7,708 bases of DNA. It comes from Candidatus Hecatellales archaeon (GTDB lineage: Archaea; Thermoproteota; Bathyarchaeia; Hecatellales; Hecatellaceae). The notes beneath the pieces were generated by a model that was not told the DNA's origin, did no database searches, and was given only the letters and a program-made list of their open reading frames with translations. This document shows, piece after piece, positions 1 through 5,816 of this stretch. Within the stretch, counting starts at the first letter, position 1, and each line of letters begins with the position of its first letter. The DNA lies in NCBI GenBank assembly GCA_003662485.1, contig QMYD01000048.1, forward strand, positions 1 to 7,708, written 5' to 3'. The position numbers were made by a program, and so were the translations under genes.

Positions 1-1744
1 CATTTTCACCGCAAAGGTAGGGGGGAACCACCCTACCCTTTTTGGATTTGAAGAGGAGGAGGCCAAAGGTTAGGGTGAGGAGGAGGATGATGAAGAGGGG
101 CCAAATGGGAAAGGCTCCTATCCCCGTTGAAAGGTTTAGGAGGGGCAGGGTTAGCTTAACCGCATACCAAGGCTTAACTGTTGGGAGCACGAGGGCGGCT
201 ACAAGGAGGGCTGCCACCACGCTTACCGCCACGTCTAGGGCGGCTATGGAGAGGGTTGAAGCCAGGTAGGGTGGCTGAAGCCTCTCCCGCCTAATCCTTT
301 CAGTGGGTGGGTGGAAGAGGAGGTGGGCCATCCACTTAGACCAGAAGAGGGTGGTGGCAGCACTTCCAACAGCCAGGATTAGGATTAGGGTTATAGCCCA
401 CTCAGCTGGGGAGGAGGCTACAGCCTCTAGGGCAGCCCACTTGGCGAGGAGCATTCCGAAGGGTGGAAGGAACATGGTGGACATGCCTAAGAGCATGATG
501 GCTGAGGTTAGGGGGAACCTTACAAGCAAGCCCTCCCAATCCTCAATATTCCGGCTGTAAACCCTGTTCTCCACTATTCCAGCCCCCAGGAAGAGGAGAC
601 CTTTAGACATGGCGTGGAAAACTAGGAGGAGGAGGGCTGCCACCATGGATAGGGGCGTGTTAACCCCTGCGCAGAGGATGATGAGGCCGAGGTTTCCAAT
701 CGTGGAGTAGGCGAGGATACGCTTAGACTCCCTCTGGCTTATCGCTAGGATGGCCGTGGTGAGGAAGCTTAACCCTCCTACGAGGGCTATGGCATAGCTT
801 AGAAGGGTTCCATGGAGGGCTGGAGCAATTCTAAGCACAAGATATACGCCAGCCTTAACCATCGTGCTAGAGTGGAGGAGGGCTGAAACAGGCGTAGGCG
901 CAATCATGGCTCCGAGAAGCCAGCTATGGAAGGGAACCTGAGCCGCCTTAGTGAAGGCTGCAAGGGCGAGGAAGGCGAAGGCTAGGAGGACTAGGGCTGA
1001 AGGCTGAGCCTCCATGAGGCTGATTAGGCTTAAGCTTCCAGCCTGCTGGTAGGCTAGGAACATGGAGGCTACGAAGGCTACCCCTCCTATGAGGCCCATC
1101 CAGAGGGCGAGGGCTGCATTCCGCTCCGCCTGGGGGGTTTCATCATGCCTGATAAGCTGGTAGCAGCATAGCGTGGTTACCTCCCAGAAGAAGTATAGCC
1201 AGTAGAGGTTGTTAGCGAAAACCAGGCCGTTCATCGCCCCTAAGAAGAGCAGCATGTAGAGGAAGAATCTGGGCTGCCTCGTTTCCGTTAGGCGTAAATG
1301 CTCCTCATGCTCATCCATGTAGCTTAAAGCGTAAACGCAGATGAGGGAGCCTATAATGCAGATGATGAGACACATGATGATGGATAGGAAGTCTATGGAA
1401 AGCGTAGGCTCCACATGCACCACGGGGGAGGTAAGCTCGAAGTAGGCTAGGGGTGCAAGCTGGAGGAGGGTTAAAACCACCACGAGCAAATGCCTGATTC
1501 TAAGGCCTAGGTAGAGGAAGTAGGCTAGGAGGATGAAATCTAAAACTATGACGAGATCGTCCCAGAAAATGGGTGGGGTGAGATTGTAGGGGCCCCTCCA
1601 TAGGAGGATGATTGAAGAGCCTATAAGGACGGCTGTGGTGAAAGCTACAAGCAGCCTTCTAGCATGGGGTTCCCGGAAAACCCTCGCCAGCAGGCCTGCA
1701 ACCACGGGGAAGCCTACCGTTAAGCCTACGAGAGCCTCACCCAT
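1..1744 (-). CDS. NuoL/EchA-type proton-conducting membrane subunit (3' end beyond window)
   Basis: This is an antiporter-like membrane subunit of a complex I-related enzyme, most like EchA of energy-converting (group 4) hydrogenases. Such subunits translocate H+ or Na+ while the partner subunits carry electrons. The frame is open for 581 codons from ATG 1744 to the left edge and is strongly hydrophobic throughout. Visible family residues are WEVTT (Glu188, the TM5 glutamate), FTKAAQVPFHSW (Lys266, His273), STMVKAGVYL (Lys297), FHAMSKG (His377, Lys381) and PPFGMLLAKW (Lys435). The stretch LFLGAMNGLVFANNL just before Glu188 and the ending PPYLCGEN are what I recall of EchA-like proteins rather than bacterial NuoL. 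The length suits the family, with perhaps some tens of residues missing. It is probably the first gene of an operon running off to the left, divergent from tatCA. Alternatives are an Fpo/Nuo or Mrp-type subunit; the neighbours to the left would decide. Confidence 0.88.
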   Translation of the reverse strand, partial: MGEALVGLTVGFPVVAGLLARVFREPHARRLLVAFTTAVLIGSSIILLWRGPYNLTPPIFWDDLVIVLDFILLAYFLYLGLRIRHLLVVVLTLLQLAPLAYFELTSPVVHVEPTLSIDFLSIIMCLIICIIGSLICVYALSYMDEHEEHLRLTETRQPRFFLYMLLFLGAMNGLVFANNLYWLYFFWEVTTLCCYQLIRHDETPQAERNAALALWMGLIGGVAFVASMFLAYQQAGSLSLISLMEAQPSALVLLAFAFLALAAFTKAAQVPFHSWLLGAMIAPTPVSALLHSSTMVKAGVYLVLRIAPALHGTLLSYAIALVGGLSFLTTAILAISQRESKRILAYSTIGNLGLIILCAGVNTPLSMVAALLLLVFHAMSKGLLFLGAGIVENRVYSRNIEDWEGLLVRFPLTSAIMLLGMSTMFLPPFGMLLAKWAALEAVASSPAEWAITLILILAVGSAATTLFWSKWMAHLLFHPPTERIRRERLQPPYLASTLSIAALDVAVSVVAALLVAALVLPTVKPWYAVKLTLPLLNLSTGIGAFPIWPLFIILLLTLTFGLLLFKSKKGRVVPPYLCGEN

Positions 1745-1770
1745 CAAAGGGCACTGCACCCGTAACTTGG

Positions 1771-1779
1771 ATTTAAGCC
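1771..1779 (-). promoter_or_regulatory. Possible TATA box for the EchA-like gene
   Basis: Read on the minus strand this is GGCTTAAAT. Its centre lies about 30 bases before the ATG at 1744, which would put the transcript start within a few bases of the start codon. That fits a leaderless archaeal message, and no clear Shine-Dalgarno sequence is seen before the ATG. The match to the archaeal TATA consensus is partial. Confidence 0.3.
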
Positions 1780-1850
1780 GCCAAAGCGGAGAATACTTCC
1801 TTGAACCTTTCAGAGATTTTTTAACTTTTAACCTTTTAGAGTTCTCCACA

Positions 1851-1860
1851 AGCTTTTATT
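1851..1860 (+). promoter_or_regulatory. Possible TATA box for tatC-tatA
   Basis: AGCTTTTATT lies in the AT-rich divergent region. Transcription about 25 bases downstream would begin near 1880-1885, just before the tatC start candidates. The consensus match is moderate and the assignment rests on spacing. Confidence 0.35.
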
Positions 1861-1897
1861 GAAGGTTTTCCGCTTCTAATTTTTGGGGCCATGAGTC

Positions 1898-2707
1898 TTG
1901 GCTGGGGATAGCGGGGAGGACTTAGGCCCCCGCATGAGCTGGATGGAGCACCTTCAAGAGTTTAGGGATAGGGCTGTAAAGGTTATTTTGACGGTTGCCA
2001 TTCTCGTGGCTTTCACCTTCACCTTCACCATCCACCGGGTGGAGGTTAACGGGTATCCCGTCTACTACCCCTTCCCCGACCCCTTCCACAATATTGCAGC
2101 CCTCTTCCTTCAGAAAATCCAGAGGGACCTGCTTCCCTCCTACGTTAAGGTTATTGTAACCACGCCTTGGGACGCCCTTATAGCACTCTTCTACTGCTCC
2201 CTCTTCCTCGGCATAGTCTTCGGCATGCCCATGATCGTCTACCAGTTCGCCAAGTTTGTGGCTCCAGGCCTATACCCCCACGAGAAGAGGCTTATCATCA
2301 GGCTGAGCGGGCCTGCAGCCGTCCTCTTCGTGGTGGGAGCAGTCTTCGCCTACATTCTAATCCTACCCTTCACCATAGAATTCCTCTTCAAATATGCCAT
2401 AGCCATAAACCTCACTACCTTCCTAACCATCGACAGCTTCGTATCCTTCGTCCTGCTTTTCATGGCTGCCTTCGGTATAGCCTTCGAACTCCCCTTAATC
2501 ATGATTCTGCTAACCTCACTGGGCGTGGTGGAGCCAGACTTCTGGAAGAGCAATTTCAGCTATGCCTTCGCCGCCATGTGTATTTTTGGGGCGGTTATCA
2601 CGCCGGATGGAAGCGGGGTAACCATGTTCATGGTGGCAGGCCCCATGATTGTGCTTTACCTAGCCGGATGGCTCATATCAACCCGCCACAAGATTAAAAT
2701 AGGTTAG
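1898..2707 (+). CDS. tatC: Twin-arginine translocase subunit TatC
   Basis: TatC is the polytopic membrane receptor of the Tat pathway. It binds the twin-arginine signal peptide and recruits TatA to export folded proteins. The 269-residue product shows the family landmarks: HLQEFRDR (18-25; the usual second Leu of HLEEL is Phe here), an extracytoplasmic loop with YPFPDPFHNIAA (57-68), PGLYPHEKR with Glu129, FGIAFELP with Glu197, and TPDGSG with Asp237. Six membrane segments can be placed at about 26-45, 92-115, 137-158, 181-206, 220-236 and 243-260. The start is uncertain. TTG 1898 is the first possible codon after an in-frame stop at 1892-1894. ATG 1934, which would give MSWMEHLQEF, matches the usual TatC N-terminus and has GGGGAGGA 14 bases upstream. 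tatA follows after 30 bases, so the two are probably cotranscribed. Confidence 0.95.
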   Translation: MAGDSGEDLGPRMSWMEHLQEFRDRAVKVILTVAILVAFTFTFTIHRVEVNGYPVYYPFPDPFHNIAALFLQKIQRDLLPSYVKVIVTTPWDALIALFYCSLFLGIVFGMPMIVYQFAKFVAPGLYPHEKRLIIRLSGPAAVLFVVGAVFAYILILPFTIEFLFKYAIAINLTTFLTIDSFVSFVLLFMAAFGIAFELPLIMILLTSLGVVEPDFWKSNFSYAFAAMCIFGAVITPDGSGVTMFMVAGPMIVLYLAGWLISTRHKIKIG

Positions 2708-2737
2708 CTTGAATAAAGGTAAGTCGGGGCTACAGCC
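2708..2737 (+). other. Short tatC-tatA spacer
   Basis: This is a 30-base gap with no terminator-like T-run and no good TATA box, which supports cotranscription of tatC and tatA. Upstream of the tatA ATG there is only a weak ribosome-binding candidate, AAAGGTAAG or GGGG. Confidence 0.4.
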
Positions 2738-3067
2738 ATGTCCAACCTACTACTGAATTTCATTCCAACAGTTCAAGGGATGGAATGGATAATTCTCGTA
2801 GCCGTAATCGTTATCGTCCTCTTTGGGGCGAAGAAGCTTCCCGAGCTGGCGAGAAGCATAGGGAGGGCTACCGGAGAATTTGAGAAGGGGAAGGCTGAGG
2901 CAGAGGCAGAGGTTCAAAGGCTTAAGCAAAAGCTGAAGGAGGGAAAACCAATCGAGGAAGAGGAAGAAGAGAAAATTGAAAAGATAGCTAAGGAACTCGG
3001 CATAGAAACTGAGGGTAAATCTAAGGAGGAGCTTAAGGAGGAAATAGCCAAAGCCATGCTTAAATAG
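2738..3067 (+). CDS. tatA: Twin-arginine translocase subunit TatA
   Basis: TatA is the single-span component that assembles around substrate-loaded TatC to let folded proteins cross the membrane. The 109-residue product has the standard layout: a short N-terminal lead, one membrane helix at about 16-29, the conserved Phe29-Gly30 hinge, then the amphipathic helix AKKLPELARSIGRATGEF (31-48). After that comes a charged, coiled-coil-like stretch with a run of six Glu (73-78). Residues 80-109 are predicted helical and carry the pattern AKELGIETEGKSKEEL, which resembles a small helix-extended loop-helix module rather than a disordered tail. An internal ATG (Met15) would give the shorter N-terminus typical of bacterial TatA. 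ATG 2738 is kept because archaeal homologues often have a lead of this kind. No separate TatB is seen, as is usual in archaea. Confidence 0.95.
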   Translation: MSNLLLNFIPTVQGMEWIILVAVIVIVLFGAKKLPELARSIGRATGEFEKGKAEAEAEVQRLKQKLKEGKPIEEEEEEKIEKIAKELGIETEGKSKEELKEEIAKAMLK

Positions 3068-3122
3068 GCAGGCTTTCCAGTTTTCCTAAAAATTTTCTGT
3101 TTTCTTCTGTAAGGGCGTAACG
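3068..3122 (+). promoter_or_regulatory. T-rich spacer: possible tatA terminator and tgtA promoter
   Basis: This 55-base gap contains a T-rich run on the plus strand (3091-3109), which could serve as a U-rich archaeal terminator for tatCA. CTAAAAATTT (3086-3095) could be a TATA box placing a transcript start near 3115, a few bases before the TTG start of tgtA. AAGGG at 3111-3115 is a weak ribosome-binding candidate. Both roles are inferred from composition and spacing only. Confidence 0.35.
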
Positions 3123-4736
3123 TTGAGTTTTGAGGTTAAATTTGAGGATTTGGCTGGGAGGGTTGGAAGGCTTAAGCTTAGAAGGGTTAGCCTTGAAACC
3201 CCAGCCCTCCTCCCCGTGGTAAACCCTAGGCGAATGGAGTTCCCCCCGGAGAAGCTTTGGGAGATAGGCTTTAAGGGGCTAACCACTAACGCCTACATTT
3301 TGTGGAGGACCAGCCGGGAGAAGGCTGCTGAACTAGGTGTCCACCGCTTCCTCGGCTTCCAGGGAGCCATCCTAACAGATTCCGGAGCCTACCAAATGCT
3401 CCAGTATGGTGAGGTGGAGGTGGACCCCCTTGAGATAGCCCGCTACCAATGCGAGCTAGGCTCGGATATGGCTGTTATCCTAGATGTGCCCACTGGCTGG
3501 GATGCCTCAAGGAAGAGGGCGGAGAAAACCGTTGAGGAAACCTTGAGGAGGGGTAGGGAAACCCTCCAGTATGTTCGGGAGGTTTACGGGGAGGAGAACC
3601 CCCTGTGGGTTGGCCCCATCCAGGGTGGAACCCACCTCGACCTCGTAGCCTACGCAGCCCGGGAGACAGCTAAGCTACCCTTCGACATCTACGCCCTCGG
3701 AAGCCCAACAGGCGTAATGGAAGCCTACCAGTTCGATGTTCTCGCTGGAATGGTGATGGCGGCTAAGGCGAATCTCCTCTCTGGGAAGCCCTTCCACCTT
3801 TTTGGTGCAGGCCACCCCTTCATGTTCGCCCTAGCCGTAGCCTTGGGATGCGACCTCTTCGACTCCGCTGCCTACGCTATTTACGCTAGGGATGGCCGCT
3901 ACATCACCGAGCATGGGACGGTTAGAGTTGAAAGGCTTAGGTTTCTACCCTGCCATTGTCCAGCCTGCAGGAAAACCAGTATTGAAGATTTGAGGGAGCT
4001 TCCAAGCGAGGAGAGAACTATGTTCCTCATGGAGCATAACCTTTACGCCTGCCTCTCCGAGGTTGAGAGGGTTAAGCAAAGCCTGGCTGAGGGCCGCCTC
4101 TGGGAGCACTTAGAGGTTAGGGCTAGAAGCCATCCAGCTCTCCTCCAAGCCTTGAAAAGGCTGGCTGAAAACTGGAGGTTCCTGGAGAGGGGTACGCCTA
4201 GGTGGAAGAGCCGAGGCCTACTCATCTTCGACGAGCTAAGCCTTGGAAGGCCTGAAGTTCAGAGGGTTAAGCAAAGCCTATTAGAAGACTCTAAGCGGAA
4301 GAGGGGGATCCTCCTACTCCTCCCCGAGCCAGAGGTCAAACCCTACATTCAAGATGAAGCCTACGGGAGGATTCTCGAAACCCTAGCGGATTTAGGCCTC
4401 CTAACCAGAGTTGAAATATGCTTTTATAATCCAGTCTTCGGGTTGACGCCTGCCAATATTTGCGAAGTTTACCCCTTCTCCCAGTTTGAGGTGACTAAGC
4501 CTCCAAGCAGGGGAATGCTTGAGAGCATGGTAGACTATTTGGCTAGGTATGTTGAGGCCTCAGGCTTTGAGAGAGTTATCCTACACCCCGACCCCAACCT
4601 TCTAAGCCGTGAGGAGGCTAGTAGAATTAGAGCTGTGCTAACGGGCTGGGAGGAAAACCCGTGGAGTGGGGAGGCCCTAGAAAACCTTAGGAGGACCTTA
4701 GCCTCTGTGAAGGCTGAAGGGCTCACCTGGCCTTAA
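3123..4736 (+). CDS. tgtA: Archaeosine tRNA-guanine transglycosylase lacking a PUA domain
   Basis: TgtA exchanges guanine for preQ0 at position 15 in the D-loop of archaeal tRNAs, the first committed tRNA step towards archaeosine. The catalytic barrel shows the TDSGAYQM signature (Asp86), the substrate region GPIQGG (164-169) and LFDSAAYAIYARDG, with Asp247 as the expected nucleophile. The zinc site is Cys277, Cys279, Cys282 and His305. All of these sit two residues earlier than the equivalents I recall in the Pyrococcus horikoshii enzyme. A C-terminal region at about 360-537 contains VFGLTPANICEVYPFSQ, typical of the archaeal extension. At 537 residues the protein ends where the PUA domain would begin; the Pyrococcus enzyme has about 582. 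The TTG start yields MSFEVKFEDLAGRVGRL, which matches the family N-terminus, and no ATG lies near it. The last 14 bases overlap rpo12 on the other strand. Confidence 0.95.
   Translation: MSFEVKFEDLAGRVGRLKLRRVSLETPALLPVVNPRRMEFPPEKLWEIGFKGLTTNAYILWRTSREKAAELGVHRFLGFQGAILTDSGAYQMLQYGEVEVDPLEIARYQCELGSDMAVILDVPTGWDASRKRAEKTVEETLRRGRETLQYVREVYGEENPLWVGPIQGGTHLDLVAYAARETAKLPFDIYALGSPTGVMEAYQFDVLAGMVMAAKANLLSGKPFHLFGAGHPFMFALAVALGCDLFDSAAYAIYARDGRYITEHGTVRVERLRFLPCHCPACRKTSIEDLRELPSEERTMFLMEHNLYACLSEVERVKQSLAEGRLWEHLEVRARSHPALLQALKRLAENWRFLERGTPRWKSRGLLIFDELSLGRPEVQRVKQSLLEDSKRKRGILLLLPEPEVKPYIQDEAYGRILETLADLGLLTRVEICFYNPVFGLTPANICEVYPFSQFEVTKPPSRGMLESMVDYLARYVEASGFERVILHPDPNLLSREEASRIRAVLTGWEENPWSGEALENLRRTLASVKAEGLTWP
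4066..4084 (+). repeat. 19-base direct repeat inside tgtA, copy 1
   Basis: AGAGGGTTAAGCAAAGCCT occurs here and again, identically and in the same reading frame, at 4261-4279. Both copies encode RVKQSL, preceded by a Glu-Val pair (EVERVKQSL and EVQRVKQSL). See copy 2. Confidence 0.7.
4261..4279 (+). repeat. 19-base direct repeat inside tgtA, copy 2
   Basis: This is the second exact copy of the repeat at 4066-4084, 195 bases (65 codons) downstream. The flanking sequence differs, so it is not a larger duplication. It could be chance convergence of two similar helical segments, or a short gene-conversion tract. Confidence 0.7.
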
Positions 4737-4890
4737 TCCGCTTAACAATGGGGGGCCTAACCTTCTGGAGGATTCGGTAGCCGCAGTGGGGACACTTAAA
4801 CTCGGGCATTCCCATAATGGCCTCGTATGGGACAAGCCTCCCGCATCGAACGCATTTATAGGTTATCTCGCTCTTATTCGTTGAGGCCAT
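4723..4890 (-). CDS. rpo12: DNA-directed RNA polymerase subunit Rpo12 (RpoP)
   Basis: This is a 55-residue zinc-ribbon subunit of archaeal RNA polymerase, the counterpart of eukaryotic Rpb12, which helps hold the Rpo3/Rpo10 assembly platform. Read from ATG 4890 on the minus strand, the product contains YKCVRCG (Cys13, Cys16), then FKCPHCGYRIL (Cys33, Cys36), and ends in RPPIVKRIKAR, the hallmark C-terminus of the family. The length is normal. Its 3' end overlaps the last 14 bases of tgtA tail to tail, and it is divergent from the trm5-like gene. In many archaea rpo12 follows the gene for ribosomal protein L37Ae; that partner is not present here. GAGAGGG about a dozen bases before the ATG may act as ribosome-binding site. 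Confidence 0.95.
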   Translation of the reverse strand: MASTNKSEITYKCVRCGRLVPYEAIMGMPEFKCPHCGYRILQKVRPPIVKRIKAR

Positions 4891-4967
4891 TCCACGCAGC
4901 CCTCTCTTCCGGTAGGTTCCAGGCTAGTAAGAACCACCAACAAAATAAATCTTTCCAGGGAGGAGGA
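4891..4967. promoter_or_regulatory. Divergent promoter region between rpo12 and the trm5-like gene
   Basis: These 77 bases separate two divergent genes. An AT-rich element, AAAATAAAT (4942-4950), reads as ATTTATTTT on the minus strand. There it would give a start near 4921 and a leader of about 30 bases for rpo12. On the plus strand it would place the start almost on the TTG at 4968. The minus-strand reading is the better fit. An open frame on the plus strand crosses this region back to 4827 but is not counted as coding. Confidence 0.4.
4958..4966 (+). promoter_or_regulatory. Shine-Dalgarno that fixes the trm5-like start
   Basis: GGGAGGAGG lies immediately before TTG 4968 and is a strong complement to the archaeal 16S rRNA tail. 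It supports TTG 4968 over any start further upstream, which would lie inside rpo12 on the opposite strand. Confidence 0.6.
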
Positions 4968-5816
4968 TTGCGGAGGAAGGGGTTTAAGGAGAAGCTTAAA
5001 GCATTCCTCCCCGAGGCTGAAGTTGAAAGGTTCAGGTCCTCCCTTGAAATAGTTGGCGACCTAGCCATCATAAAGCTTCCACCAGAGCTTGAAAGTTGGG
5101 GTAGTAGGATTGCCGAAGCCATTCTTCAAACCCATAGGAATGTTAGGGCTGTCTACCAGCAGATTACGCCGGTGCAGGGCGACTTCAGGCTTAGAGGGTT
5201 TAGGCTTCTAGCAGGCGAAGGTGGAACGGAAACCATTCACAGGGAGCACGGCTGCCTCTTCAAAACAGATATTGCTGAAACCTATTTTTCGCCTAGGCTC
5301 CAGTATGAGAGGCTTAGGGTGGCTAGGCTTGTCCAGCCAGGCGAGGTTGTTGTGAACATGTTTGCGGGGGTTGGATGCTTCAGCCTGGTTATTGCTAGGC
5401 ATGCTAGGCCCTCTAAGGTTTACTCCATCGACCTAAACCCTAAAGCCTACCACTACATGCGGGAGAACATCCTGCTTAACAAGCTTGCCGGAATCGTTGA
5501 ACCCATCCTTGGGGATGCTAAAAGCGTGATCTTGGAGAGGCTTCGGGGGAAGGCGGACAGGGTTCTCATGCCCCTCCCAGAGAAGGCGAGAGAATACCTA
5601 CCCTATGCGCTTGAAGCCTTAAAGCCAGCTGGGGGATGGCTTCACTACTACGAGTTCCTCCACGCTGGTAGGGCGAGGGAAGCCTTAAGCCAAGCCTTCA
5701 AACTGCTTCCGGAAAACCTTCATGGATTCAGGCTTAAACCGGAAGCTGGGAGAATTGTTAGAAGCGTGGGGCCTGGATGGTATCAGGTAGTCTTAGATGT
5801 GGAGGCTAAGCCCTAA
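4968..5816 (+). CDS. trm5: Trm5/Taw2-family tRNA position-37 methyltransferase
   Basis: This is a class I SAM-dependent enzyme of the family that makes 1-methylguanosine at tRNA position 37 (Trm5) or transfers the aminocarboxypropyl group in wyosine synthesis (Taw2). From TTG 4968 the product has 282 residues. Domain D2 shows EIVGDLAIIKLP (27-38), TETIHREHG (87-95) and YFSPRLQYERLR (106-117). The SAM fold has motif I, MFAGVGCFSL (131-140), then SIDLNPKAY (153-161) with Asp155, and HYYEF (226-230). These features favour Trm5 over Taw2. However, the Trm5 NLP motif reads MPLP here (201-204), and there is no separate N-terminal D1 domain. The subtype (Trm5a/Taw22, Trm5c or another) is therefore open. 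Its last 11 bases overlap the end of mptE. The longer frame back to 4827 is rejected because it runs through rpo12 and lacks family similarity. Confidence 0.88.
   Translation: MRRKGFKEKLKAFLPEAEVERFRSSLEIVGDLAIIKLPPELESWGSRIAEAILQTHRNVRAVYQQITPVQGDFRLRGFRLLAGEGGTETIHREHGCLFKTDIAETYFSPRLQYERLRVARLVQPGEVVVNMFAGVGCFSLVIARHARPSKVYSIDLNPKAYHYMRENILLNKLAGIVEPILGDAKSVILERLRGKADRVLMPLPEKAREYLPYALEALKPAGGWLHYYEFLHAGRAREALSQAFKLLPENLHGFRLKPEAGRIVRSVGPGWYQVVLDVEAKP

Larger units (their letters stand above)
1745..1897. promoter_or_regulatory. Divergent promoter region between the EchA-like gene and tatC
   Basis: No gene is seen in these 153 bases, which are far more AT-rich than the flanking genes. They must carry start signals for both strands. 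They include two adjacent copies of TTTTAAC (1819-1832) followed by CTTTTAGAG. An inverted pair, AACCTT at 1830-1835 and AAGGTT at 1862-1867, could be chance. Regulation of the two units could be linked, but no known operator is recognised. Confidence 0.55.

Noticed and set aside
42..560. Two plus-strand open frames of 75 and 85 codons (42-269 and 303-560)
   Set aside because: Both are antisense to the EchA-like gene, have Arg/Ala-rich low-complexity translations, and show no family motifs. The minus-strand frame is hydrophobic, continuous and carries conserved ion-path residues.
1608..1862. Plus-strand frame of 84 codons running into the tatC promoter region
   Set aside because: Its first half is antisense to the start of the EchA-like gene and the rest crosses the AT-rich divergent region; no recognisable protein features.
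1830..1867. Inverted pair AACCTT / AAGGTT as an operator or terminator hairpin
   Set aside because: Arms of six bases with a 26-base AT-rich loop are too weak to distinguish from chance.
2167..2697. 176-codon frame overlapping tatC in another frame
   Set aside because: The translation is rich in His, Arg and Pro with no membrane or domain pattern, while the tatC frame carries all family residues over the same bases.
4827..4967. N-terminal extension of the trm5-like gene
   Set aside because: This stretch overlaps rpo12 on the opposite strand and the divergent promoter region, has no Trm5 similarity, and a strong Shine-Dalgarno directly precedes TTG 4968.
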